Shown here piece by piece: positions 1-5,844 of a DNA stretch of 5,844 nucleotides. Both the position numbers and the translations under genes were made by a program. The stretch is from assembly GCA_043801115.1 (NCBI GenBank), contig JAZDMJ010000060.1, positions 1-5,844 on the forward strand. The letters are read 5' to 3'. The notes beneath the pieces are model-generated. The model made no database searches and was not told where the DNA came from. It saw only the letters and a program-made list of their open reading frames with translations. The stretch comes from CAZHUN01 sp043801115 (GTDB lineage Archaea; Iainarchaeota; Iainarchaeia; Iainarchaeales; UBA10191). The first letter of the stretch is position 1. The number at the start of each line of letters is the position of its first letter.

Positions 1-2206
1 CTGCCGGAACTGCATTTACGGGAGCTCGGTTTCGGACGATTCGCGCTGCCGCTATCATGCCATTTACGCGTTGAAGGAAATCGAAGCCGATTTGGTCGTA
101 TTCGCGGACGTTTACGATAGAGTGTATAACGAGCGCCAAACAGCCATGCTGTCCGAAATCGCGCGCTTGGTGAAAAAGTACGAGAACGAAACCCCGTGGA
201 TTCCGTCCAAACTCGGAGACACGAAATTGGGCGAAGCGCGATTGGGCGAACGGCACAATCTGGTGCAGGATGTTACTCACGATTTGCTCGCCTTCGACCC
301 TTTCACTGCGTACGTGAAATTGCTGCAGGAAGTCCAGCGCGCTTCCGAACTCGCGCAAAAAGGGGATGCGGCTTCGCAGAACGACTGGAAAATTTATTTG
401 AACTTGTTGAACAAACTGCGCGCGGACTTGGAAGGAACGCAATTATTGGGAGAAGCGAAGAGACTGCTGTTGCGCTTGAATCAAGTCCCTTCCCCGCAGC
501 AATTCTACAAATTATACTTTGAAGCGCAAATCAAGCCCGCGTTCATCGGAAGCCGTTTGGTGTTTGAAGGCTTGGAGCAAATGTCGCTCTTGGACGATTA
601 CGTGGTGAAAAACTCGAGCGTTCAGATTTTTTCCCACCCCGACAAGCCTTCGCGAATTTATTCCGTGAATCCTCCCGAATATTCTCTTCCTCCGGAAAAA
701 TATTTCGTGCTCTCCAAAGCGCGCGAAGTGGTTGCCTCTTTCAAGCCGGGAAAAACCCAATACTCGCAAATCGCGAAATCGCGCAAATACTTCGAACGCG
801 TGTACGAGAGCACGATTTATGATATTGCCAAATCCAACAACGTGAAGATTGACCGAAGCGAAATAGAAGAACTGGCAGAAATCGTCGCGCGCTATACGGT
901 AGGGTATGGAATTCTGGAAATTTTGCTCTCGGATCGGAACCTAACAGACATTTATTTGGACGCGCCCATCGGCCAAAAACCCATCTATGTCGTGCACTCG
1001 CAGTACGGATTGTGCCAGACGAATATTTTCTACACGGACGACGAAGCGGAAGCCATCATTTCCAAGCTCCGCGCCATGAGCGGGCGTCCTTTTGATGAAG
1101 CGCACCCCGTTCTGGACTTCGATTTGGAAGAACTGGAAACGCGCGTTGCCGTAATCGGCCCTCCGCTTTCTCCCGACGGCGCCGCGTTCGCCTTCCGATT
1201 GCACAAGGTAACCCCTTGGACTTTGGCGCAGTTTATTGACGTGAAAATGCTGCCCCCATTGGCCGCTTCGTTGTTCAGCTTTTTCATCGACGCGCAAGCA
1301 ACCACTTTGGTTACGGGCTCGCGCGGTTCGGGAAAAACTTCTTTGATGCAAGCACTAATGCTCGAAATTTTGCAGAATAACAGAATATTAGTTCAGGAAG
1401 ACACTTTGGAAATCCCGGTGCCCTACATGCAGCAAATCGGGTTCAACATCCAGCGCTTGAAAACCCGAAGTCCCATTTCGGTTTCGAAAACCGAAAGCGA
1501 AGTGGCTCCCGAAGAAAGTTTGCGCACGGCTCTTCGATTGGGCGATTCCGCGATTGTATTGGGAGAAGTGCGCTCGCTCGAAGCGAAAGTATTGTACGAG
1601 GCCATGCGCATCGGAGCTGCCGGCAACATTATTATGGGAACGATTCACGGAGACTCCGCGTACTCGGTGTGGGACAGGATTGTGAACGACTTGGAAGTGA
1701 AAAACACGAGCTTCAAAGCGACGGACGTCGTGATTGTGGCGCGTCCGATCCGTTTTGCGGGAAGCATGGAGCGCTCTCGAAGAGTCGTGCAGGTTACGGA
1801 AGTGGGAAAGCACTGGAGCGAGGATCCCGAAAGAGAGGGCGGACTGATCGACTTGATGTCGTACGACGCGAAAAAGGACAAATTGGAACTGGAAGAAGAC
1901 GTGGTGAAAAAGTCGGAAATGTTCCAGCGCATTTCCAAAATTTCCGGACTTTCATACTCCGAAATATGGCAGGGCATTCGCGCGAACGCGGCCTCGAAAG
2001 AGTATTTAGTAGGACTCAAAAACGAGTTCAAGGTTCCCGAATTGTTGGAAGCGGAGAACGTTGTTGCCGCGAACAACAAGTGGGCCCTGCTGAAAGAAGT
2101 GCAGTTGAAAGAGCACGGCTCCGTTGATTATTCCACTTTGCTTCCCGAGTGGAAAGAGTGGAGCCGAAATGTGTTGCTGAAAAGAGTGGCGAAGAAGAGG
2201 AAATGA
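1..2206 (+). CDS. Archaeal type II/IV secretion (type IV filament) ATPase, GspE/PilB/FlaI class, 5' partial
   Basis: Cytoplasmic motor ATPase expected to form a hexamer and drive pilin or substrate movement through the membrane platform encoded next. The reading frame is open to the left edge (first full codon at base 2), so the gene is truncated by the window; the TTG at 71 is only the first possible start inside it. The visible protein has 734 residues. Seen directly: a CRNC...CRYH cysteine/histidine motif at residues 1-19; a long alpha-helical N-terminal region to about residue 270; a GspE-type N2 region with GRPFDE and RVAVIGPPLS; Walker A GSRGSGKT at 439-446; an Asp-box QEDTLEIPVP with E466/D467; Walker B AIVLGEVR ending at 524, with glutamate 522; and a His-box TIHGDSA with H549. 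The C-terminus is basic (KRVAKKRK). All core catalytic motifs are intact, so it should be an active ATPase. Family assignment is firm; the exact subfamily (pilus, archaellum-like or secretion) is not resolvable. Confidence 0.95.
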   Translation, partial: CRNCIYGSSVSDDSRCRYHAIYALKEIEADLVVFADVYDRVYNERQTAMLSEIARLVKKYENETPWIPSKLGDTKLGEARLGERHNLVQDVTHDLLAFDPFTAYVKLLQEVQRASELAQKGDAASQNDWKIYLNLLNKLRADLEGTQLLGEAKRLLLRLNQVPSPQQFYKLYFEAQIKPAFIGSRLVFEGLEQMSLLDDYVVKNSSVQIFSHPDKPSRIYSVNPPEYSLPPEKYFVLSKAREVVASFKPGKTQYSQIAKSRKYFERVYESTIYDIAKSNNVKIDRSEIEELAEIVARYTVGYGILEILLSDRNLTDIYLDAPIGQKPIYVVHSQYGLCQTNIFYTDDEAEAIISKLRAMSGRPFDEAHPVLDFDLEELETRVAVIGPPLSPDGAAFAFRLHKVTPWTLAQFIDVKMLPPLAASLFSFFIDAQATTLVTGSRGSGKTSLMQALMLEILQNNRILVQEDTLEIPVPYMQQIGFNIQRLKTRSPISVSKTESEVAPEESLRTALRLGDSAIVLGEVRSLEAKVLYEAMRIGAAGNIIMGTIHGDSAYSVWDRIVNDLEVKNTSFKATDVVIVARPIRFAGSMERSRRVVQVTEVGKHWSEDPEREGGLIDLMSYDAKKDKLELEEDVVKKSEMFQRISKISGLSYSEIWQGIRANAASKEYLVGLKNEFKVPELLEAENVVAANNKWALLKEVQLKEHGSVDYSTLLPEWKEWSRNVLLKRVAKKRK
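2..58 (+). other. Putative zinc-binding CxxC-x11-CxxH motif at the N-terminal side of the ATPase
   Basis: The frame upstream of the TTG at 71 encodes Cys-Arg-Asn-Cys at bases 2-13 and Cys-Arg-Tyr-His at bases 47-58, separated by eleven residues. Four potential metal ligands in two CxxC/H pairs resemble a small zinc ribbon or knuckle. The segment lies in the same open frame as the ATPase, so it belongs to that protein unless a start is imposed at 71. Zinc binding is inferred from spacing only. Confidence 0.6.
209..253 (+). repeat. Three in-frame 15-bp units in the ATPase gene encoding [KR]-L-G-[DE]-x
   Basis: Units at 209-223, 224-238 and 239-253 encode KLGDT, KLGEA and RLGER. The second and third units are nearly identical in DNA over TTGGGCGAA, while the first uses different synonymous codons. 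It sits in the helical, poorly conserved N-terminal region, far from the catalytic core, and looks like a small tandem duplication that has since diverged. Confidence 0.6.
2197..2200 (+). promoter_or_regulatory. Shine-Dalgarno site for the platform gene
   Basis: GAGG lies seven bases upstream of the ATG at 2208, inside the last codons of the ATPase gene. It matches the core of the archaeal anti-SD complement (GGAGGTGA) and, with the one-base gap between stop and start, supports coupled translation of motor and platform. Confidence 0.55.
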
Positions 2207-2207
2207 A

Positions 2208-4508
2208 ATGGTCGAGCGCGTTCGCGGAGAAGATTTTCCCACTCCCGGGCAGATGTACCGGAAAATTACGGTTTCGGGAAGCGAGTTAGAGGGAGAGCGC
2301 GCAGAGTCATTGCAAAAGCGCAAGCAACACCCCTACGTCCAATTCGTGAAGCGCCTTTCTTCGATGGCTCCCGGAATGGGAAAGAGCGTGAAAGAATTTT
2401 CTCCAGAGTACAAGGACGCGTTCGGATTTTTGCAGTGGAATGTTTCCCCGCAAGAGCACAGCGCCGCGACGAATTTGCTCATGCTCTTACTGATTGGAAT
2501 CGCGCTCGTCCTCGCAGTAGTCGCTTCCCTCTTGTTCGGCTCTTTGCTGGAAGGAATTACGGGCGACGATCCCTTGATGAATTTCGCGCTGATGGTTCTC
2601 CCGTTTGCCGGGGCCGCGTTGGGAATTTCATTCTGGTTCCAGCGCTACCCGCTCGAAGCGGCCAAGAAAGAGCAAATCAAAGCCCTCACGTTCGTTCCCG
2701 AAGTGCTGGGATACATGATTATGAGCATGAAACTCGTTCCGAATTTGGAAAAAGCCGTCGAGTTTGCCGCGGAGCACGGTAGGGGAAAAATCGCGGAAGA
2801 CTTGCGCGAGCTCTTGTGGAACGTGCAAATCGGAACCTATAATACTTTGGCGGAAGGACTGGATGCGCTCGCCGTGCAATGGGGCCAATTCAGTTCCGAA
2901 TTCAAGCAAGCACTCATGATGATTCGCGCTTCCGTATTGGAAGACTCGGAAGCGAACCGCTATGCGCTGTTGGACAAAGTCATGAACGAAGTACTGGAAA
3001 GCATTCGCGTGAAAATGGAAGGATACGCGCGCGACCTCACCCAGCCCGCGATTACGTTATTCTATATTGGAATATTGCTGCCCCTCATTTTGGTGATTAT
3101 TCTTCCCGTGGGAAGCGCTTTTGCAAACGTTCCCCTCGCGCGCATGGACGTTCTGATATTGTTGTACAATATTTTGATTCCCGGAATGGCCTTGGTTTTC
3201 GCGCTCAACATCGTGAAAAAGCGCCCTCCAACTTATGAGCCTCCGAAAATTCCGGACAATTTTCCCGGCCTTCCCAAAAAATGGCAGGCGCGCGTGGGCG
3301 GCGCTTCCGTGGACTTGCGCGTACTGATTCTCGTTGTATTGCTGGCCGGAGTCGGAGCCTCATACTACTTGCATGAAAACGGTGTGGGATTCGGCAAAAC
3401 CTGTTTGTACGAAACAGAAGACGAGGACTTTTGCTTCTTGCAGGACCACACTCCGAAAGCCGTGCTGGAATCGGAGGGAAAAATCGAGCAATACTTTACG
3501 CTCTCTTCCGGAGTTCCCGGCTCGCTCTTGCAGTCCAGGCTCGACCGGGGCGTGCAGCTCGAACTGGCCAAGGAAGAAGTCAAACTGGAAGAGACAAAAT
3601 TTTTCATCGAGCCAAGGCACGACACTTCTCCAACCATTTTACTCTTCGGCATCATGCTTTCCATCGCGCTCGCGTTGTTTTTGTACTTCCACTTTTCGAC
3701 GATTTACAAGCGCAAGGCCCAAGTCCGCGTCATGCAAATGGAGTCCGAATTCAGAGAAGCCTTGTACATTCTCGCTTCGCGCATGGGAGAGAACAAGCCA
3801 GTCGAAGAAGCATTAAAGCACGCGCGCGACTTTCTCCCCTCCTATATTGTATCGCAAGAATTGTTTGACAAAACCATCCGCAATATTGAAGTATTGGGAA
3901 TGCCCTTGGAAGCAGCCGTTTTCGACCCGCAAGTGGGAAGTTTGCGCTTCAACCCTTCCACCACCATTCGCTCGAGCATGCGATTGCTCGTCGACTCGGT
4001 TTCTTTGGGAGTGAATGTTGCAGCGCGCACCTTGATTTCCCTCTCCCTGCAATTAACGAACGCAGACAATGTCAACCGCACCTTGAAAACCCTCATATTC
4101 GACGTTACCACGATGATGCGCCTGCTCGCCGTATTCATCGGCCCGCTCATTTTGGGCGTAACCGTGGGATTGCAAAGAGTCGTCATGGCCGTCATCGGAA
4201 AATCCGTCTCCCTGCAAGTCGCGAGCGGGGGACTGGAGTTGGGCGGAAGCTTTTCCCAAATGAACACCAGCTTTTCCATGACATTGGAAGAATTTTTGAA
4301 ACTCGTCAAGCCCGCCGAATTCCAGCTCATCATCGCGCTCTACGTCATCGAAATCGTCATTATCATGATGTATTTTACGACCAAAATCGAAGAAGACAAC
4401 GAGCTCACGATGCGCTTGAACCTGGCCCGCGCCCTCCCAATCGCGATATTGTGTTTCATGGTGGCCGCGCTCATTTCCGGAACCCTTGTCTCTGGATTTG
4501 CGGGGTGA
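2208..4508 (+). CDS. Archaeal FlaJ/TadC-like membrane platform protein with two T2SSF domains
   Basis: Inner platform of the type IV filament/secretion machine, the membrane partner of the ATPase encoded just upstream. The protein has 766 residues and about nine hydrophobic spans, at roughly 88-111, 123-144, 280-302, 315-336, 370-388, 475-495, 636-662, 704-723 and 740-762. A first T2SSF-type helical domain lies at about 145-279 and a second at about 496-635; both fall on the cytoplasmic side if the basic N-terminus is inside, in line with the positive-inside rule (KKRPP after span 4, YKRK after span 6). Two separate T2SSF units in one chain are typical of archaeal FlaJ-like proteins and unlike bacterial GspF or TadB/TadC. 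It is longer than a typical FlaJ (about 550 residues), owing to a soluble N-terminal tail of about 87 residues and an outward-facing segment at about 389-474 that carries C399 and C409. The ATG at 2208 is chosen for its GAGG site and one-base spacing from the ATPase stop. Family call is strong; substrate unknown. Confidence 0.92.
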   Translation: MVERVRGEDFPTPGQMYRKITVSGSELEGERAESLQKRKQHPYVQFVKRLSSMAPGMGKSVKEFSPEYKDAFGFLQWNVSPQEHSAATNLLMLLLIGIALVLAVVASLLFGSLLEGITGDDPLMNFALMVLPFAGAALGISFWFQRYPLEAAKKEQIKALTFVPEVLGYMIMSMKLVPNLEKAVEFAAEHGRGKIAEDLRELLWNVQIGTYNTLAEGLDALAVQWGQFSSEFKQALMMIRASVLEDSEANRYALLDKVMNEVLESIRVKMEGYARDLTQPAITLFYIGILLPLILVIILPVGSAFANVPLARMDVLILLYNILIPGMALVFALNIVKKRPPTYEPPKIPDNFPGLPKKWQARVGGASVDLRVLILVVLLAGVGASYYLHENGVGFGKTCLYETEDEDFCFLQDHTPKAVLESEGKIEQYFTLSSGVPGSLLQSRLDRGVQLELAKEEVKLEETKFFIEPRHDTSPTILLFGIMLSIALALFLYFHFSTIYKRKAQVRVMQMESEFREALYILASRMGENKPVEEALKHARDFLPSYIVSQELFDKTIRNIEVLGMPLEAAVFDPQVGSLRFNPSTTIRSSMRLLVDSVSLGVNVAARTLISLSLQLTNADNVNRTLKTLIFDVTTMMRLLAVFIGPLILGVTVGLQRVVMAVIGKSVSLQVASGGLELGGSFSQMNTSFSMTLEEFLKLVKPAEFQLIIALYVIEIVIIMMYFTTKIEEDNELTMRLNLARALPIAILCFMVAALISGTLVSGFAG
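4502..4508 (+). promoter_or_regulatory. Shine-Dalgarno site overlapping the platform stop codon
   Basis: GGGGTGA can pair along its full length with the archaeal anti-SD sequence, allowing one G-U pair, and contains the TGA stop of the platform gene (4506-4508). It stands four bases before the TTG at 4513 and is the reason for choosing that TTG over the earlier in-frame TTGs at 4486 and 4498, which lack such a site. Confidence 0.65.
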
Positions 4509-4512
4509 AAAA

Positions 4513-4986
4513 TTGAACAAAAAAGGCCTTTTTGAAAAAGCCCTGGGAAAAAAGCGCTTCGCGCGGGGCCAATATTTTGAAGGCTACGACTTGCTGATTG
4601 CCGTGATTTTTGCCGCGCTCGTGCTCGGCATCATTATCGGAGTCGTTACGGAATTGGACAAGCACAAGGGAACCGTCAGCATGCGCTTGTTCGTCCAAGG
4701 ACTGCAGAGCGCCGTCAATTCTCCAGACGGAACCGTCGTCAAAGTCGAACACGTGGTATTTCCCAAGCTGAGCTTTTCCACGAGTTTTTTGGCTGGCCAG
4801 CAGTCCACGGTTCCCGCCGAGTGCTTTACACTGCAAGGCCTTTCCCATTCCGGCCAAACAATCCGCCCGGACACGATTTCCATCCTTCAAAGCTTTGAAC
4901 AAACTGTTTTCATGAAATGCCAGCAGGAAACGGGCGGAAACTGCGACATTTCGTGCATTGTCTCTTTCGGCCAGGACTTGCAATAG
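4513..4986 (+). CDS. Small single-span, Cys-containing protein with pilin-like N-terminus, candidate pseudopilin or accessory subunit
   Basis: A 157-residue protein starting at TTG 4513; an in-frame TTG at 4486 would add nine residues overlapping the platform gene. It has a basic N-terminal tail (KKGLFEKALGKKRFARG), one hydrophobic span at about 27-47, and a C-terminal domain of about 110 residues with cysteines at 104, 136, 144 and 148, expected outside the cell. The segment ARG-QYFEGYDLLIA resembles an archaeal class III (prepilin) signal: basic residues, a Gly before a possible cleavage point (G19/Q20), then a polar stretch with Glu and Asp leading into the span. The fit is imperfect: E23 would be at +4 rather than the usual +5, and D26 lies at the edge of the span. 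It sits four bases downstream of the platform gene and is probably translated with it, which supports a role in the same machine. I do not recognise a named family. It could instead be an uncleaved membrane-anchored assembly factor. Confidence 0.8.
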   Translation: MNKKGLFEKALGKKRFARGQYFEGYDLLIAVIFAALVLGIIIGVVTELDKHKGTVSMRLFVQGLQSAVNSPDGTVVKVEHVVFPKLSFSTSFLAGQQSTVPAECFTLQGLSHSGQTIRPDTISILQSFEQTVFMKCQQETGGNCDISCIVSFGQDLQ

Positions 4987-5009
4987 GCGCTCTGCTTCGC
5001 GTTTTCACA
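4987..5009. other. 23-base convergent intergenic gap
   Basis: The plus-strand operon segment and the minus-strand gene pair end here tail to tail. The sequence holds only a weak three-base GCG/CGC pairing followed by TTTT at 5002-5005. That is too little to call a terminator, though a short T-run could contribute to archaeal termination on the plus strand. No T-run is seen for the minus strand. Confidence 0.5.
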
Positions 5010-5486
5010 TCAATGCGAGTTCTTTTGCTTGTAGCGGGTCCAAGATTCTAGTAAGGCCAGGAAAATCAATGTAATGGAAAAAAGCCCAGAAAAGTACCAG
5101 GCCCAGCCAATAAGGGGCATTTCAGAAAAGGGAACTGAAAACGGCCCCAATTCTTGCATTGTCCAAATGTAGGCATTTCCTTTCAAGGATTCGCTTACTG
5201 TGAAAAATGAAACAAAAATTATTCCTATAAATAAAATGAGGAGCGGAAGCCAAAACCGGATTTGGGGGTGCGAATCGGCAAATGCCCCGAATTGTACAAC
5301 GCAAAAGTATAACAAAATGCAAAAAACGCCCCAAGTAAATACCCCAAAACCATATTGCGCCCAAGACCAATCCTCCAAATGCCAAGGGTAGCCATTGAGT
5401 ACGGGCAAAAAGAGGAGTGCCATTATTAGAAAGAATCCGACCGAAAACGCCAAGCCCATTTTCTGCCAAGAATTCATGACCACCAT
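5010..5486 (-). CDS. Four-span membrane protein of unknown function
   Basis: A 158-residue, very hydrophobic protein with four likely membrane spans at about 11-30, 44-66, 78-97 and 126-147, many Trp and Phe residues, and a basic C-terminus (RYKQKNSH) that should be cytoplasmic. The 30-43 and 98-125 loops would face outside. I see no catalytic motif, signal peptidase site or recognisable domain. Three starts compete: TTG at 5489, ATG at 5486, which shares its A with the TGA stop of the upstream gene (TGATG), and ATG at 5477, which has GGTGG just before it. I prefer 5486 for the coupled junction; 5477 is nearly as good and would shorten the protein by three residues. It is probably co-transcribed with the preceding small membrane gene. 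DNA is more AT-rich than the convergent secretion genes. The hydrophobic periodicity on this strand, and its absence from the overlapping plus-strand frame, supports a real gene. Confidence 0.75.
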   Translation of the reverse strand: MVVMNSWQKMGLAFSVGFFLIMALLFLPVLNGYPWHLEDWSWAQYGFGVFTWGVFCILLYFCVVQFGAFADSHPQIRFWLPLLILFIGIIFVSFFTVSESLKGNAYIWTMQELGPFSVPFSEMPLIGWAWYFSGLFSITLIFLALLESWTRYKQKNSH

Positions 5487-5785
5487 CAAAGCAAAGGAGT
5501 CATGGACAAGGCATATAGCAAGAAAATGGGAACAATGAAAACCATCAATATACCAACAATCAAGGCAATGATGCCAGGAATCGTTTTCTTATAAACTAGC
5601 AGTACGATGCCGGAAATGGCAATTAAACCTGGCAACAAAAAAGAGAATAGAATGACCAATACAGGCGCGCTCCAAAGCGGAAGCAAAACGCTTAATCGCA
5701 TGGCAGCCAAAAACAGTGCAATTCCAATCACTTCAATCGCGATAAACAATAGCGCCAGCGTCTGAGCAAGCTTTTCTTTTTCCAT
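5486..5785 (-). CDS. Small membrane protein with three or four spans, unknown function
   Basis: A 99-residue protein from the ATG at 5785, rich in Leu, Ile and Val. Spans are likely at about 8-28, 34-51, 52-65 (possibly a re-entrant or short helix) and 70-92, with Lys-Lys at 66-67 as the only charged loop and a charged start (MEKEK). A GTG at 5818 in the same frame would add eleven residues (MLSHSFKEAVK); I prefer the ATG because the longer start would place the AAGGAA site inside the gene. An in-frame stop at 5825-5827 closes the frame, so the gene is complete. Its stop overlaps the next gene's ATG by one base, which indicates a two-gene operon. No family is recognised. Small poly-helix proteins of this kind match many unrelated families weakly, so similarity hits should be read cautiously. 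Confidence 0.7.
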   Translation of the reverse strand: MEKEKLAQTLALLFIAIEVIGIALFLAAMRLSVLLPLWSAPVLVILFSFLLPGLIAISGIVLLVYKKTIPGIIALIVGILMVFIVPIFLLYALSMTPLL

Positions 5786-5794
5786 TTTAACCGC

Positions 5795-5800
5795 TTCCTT
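5795..5800 (-). promoter_or_regulatory. Weak Shine-Dalgarno site for the 99-residue membrane gene
   Basis: AAGGAA on the minus strand ends nine bases before the ATG at 5785. The match is partial and the spacing slightly long. No convincing archaeal TATA box or BRE is visible between it and the window edge, so the promoter may lie beyond base 5844. Confidence 0.35.
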
Positions 5801-5844
5801 GAATGAATGCGACAACACAACAAGTTACACTGGTCAAACAAGTT

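Noticed and set aside
71..73. TTG as the start codon of the ATPase
   Set aside because: The frame continues upstream to the window edge and encodes a plausible CxxC...CxxH motif, and no Shine-Dalgarno site precedes the TTG.
1388..2079. Long open frames on the minus strand opposite the ATPase gene
   Set aside because: They overlap a gene with complete Walker A, Walker B, Asp-box and His-box motifs, and their translations are rich in Arg, His and Ser with no domain-like pattern. They arise from codon bias of the real gene.
3334..3868. Plus-strand alternate frames of 145-160 codons inside the platform gene
   Set aside because: Translations are low-complexity (Arg, Ser, Cys rich), lack membrane periodicity and sit within the coherent nine-span platform protein.
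4053..4520. 155-codon minus-strand frame opposite the end of the platform gene
   Set aside because: It is the antisense of predicted membrane spans 7-9, with a charged His/Asp-rich translation and no supporting start signal.
4471..4983. 170-codon minus-strand frame opposite the 157-residue pilin-like gene
   Set aside because: The plus frame has a good ribosome binding site, a clean membrane span and operon position; the minus frame has a charged, featureless translation.
4987..5009. Possible hairpin terminator between the convergent genes
   Set aside because: Only three base pairs can form and the following T-run is four bases; not enough to call.
5200..5391. 63-codon plus-strand frame inside the four-span membrane gene
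   Set aside because: Asn, Lys and Gln-rich antisense of hydrophobic codons, with no membrane or domain character and no clear ribosome binding site.

Overview
The window looks archaeal. It shows the last two proteins of an archaeal type IV filament / type II secretion motor: a GspE/PilB/FlaI-class ATPase, then a FlaJ/TadC-class membrane platform with two T2SSF domains in one chain. TTG start codons and GGTGA-type Shine-Dalgarno sites also fit. The cysteine-bearing N-terminus of the ATPase and the style of the pilin-like third gene resemble what I know from DPANN archaea (Diapherotrites, Micrarchaeota, Woesearchaeota). That placement is an inference and was not tested by any search.

Bases 1-4986 (plus strand) are a tightly packed operon segment. 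The ATPase gene enters from the left edge and its true start lies outside the window. The platform gene begins one base after the ATPase stop. A small single-span, cysteine-containing protein begins four bases after the platform stop, at a TTG whose ribosome binding site overlaps that stop codon. Together these would give a cytoplasmic hexameric motor, the nine-span membrane protein it acts on, and a candidate pilin-like or accessory subunit. No prepilin peptidase or classical major pilin is visible, so what the machine builds or exports cannot be told from this window.

Bases 5010-5785 (minus strand) hold two small multi-span membrane proteins of unknown function. They overlap by a TGATG junction and probably form their own transcription unit, which converges on the secretion operon across a 23-base gap. 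This part is visibly more AT-rich than the operon (hand counts of 60-base lines: about 35-48% GC, against about 48-58%), so it may have a different history. Bases 5786-5844 hold only the short region upstream of the second membrane gene, and no clear promoter is visible there. I see no RNA genes, insertion sequences, CRISPR arrays or strong terminators.
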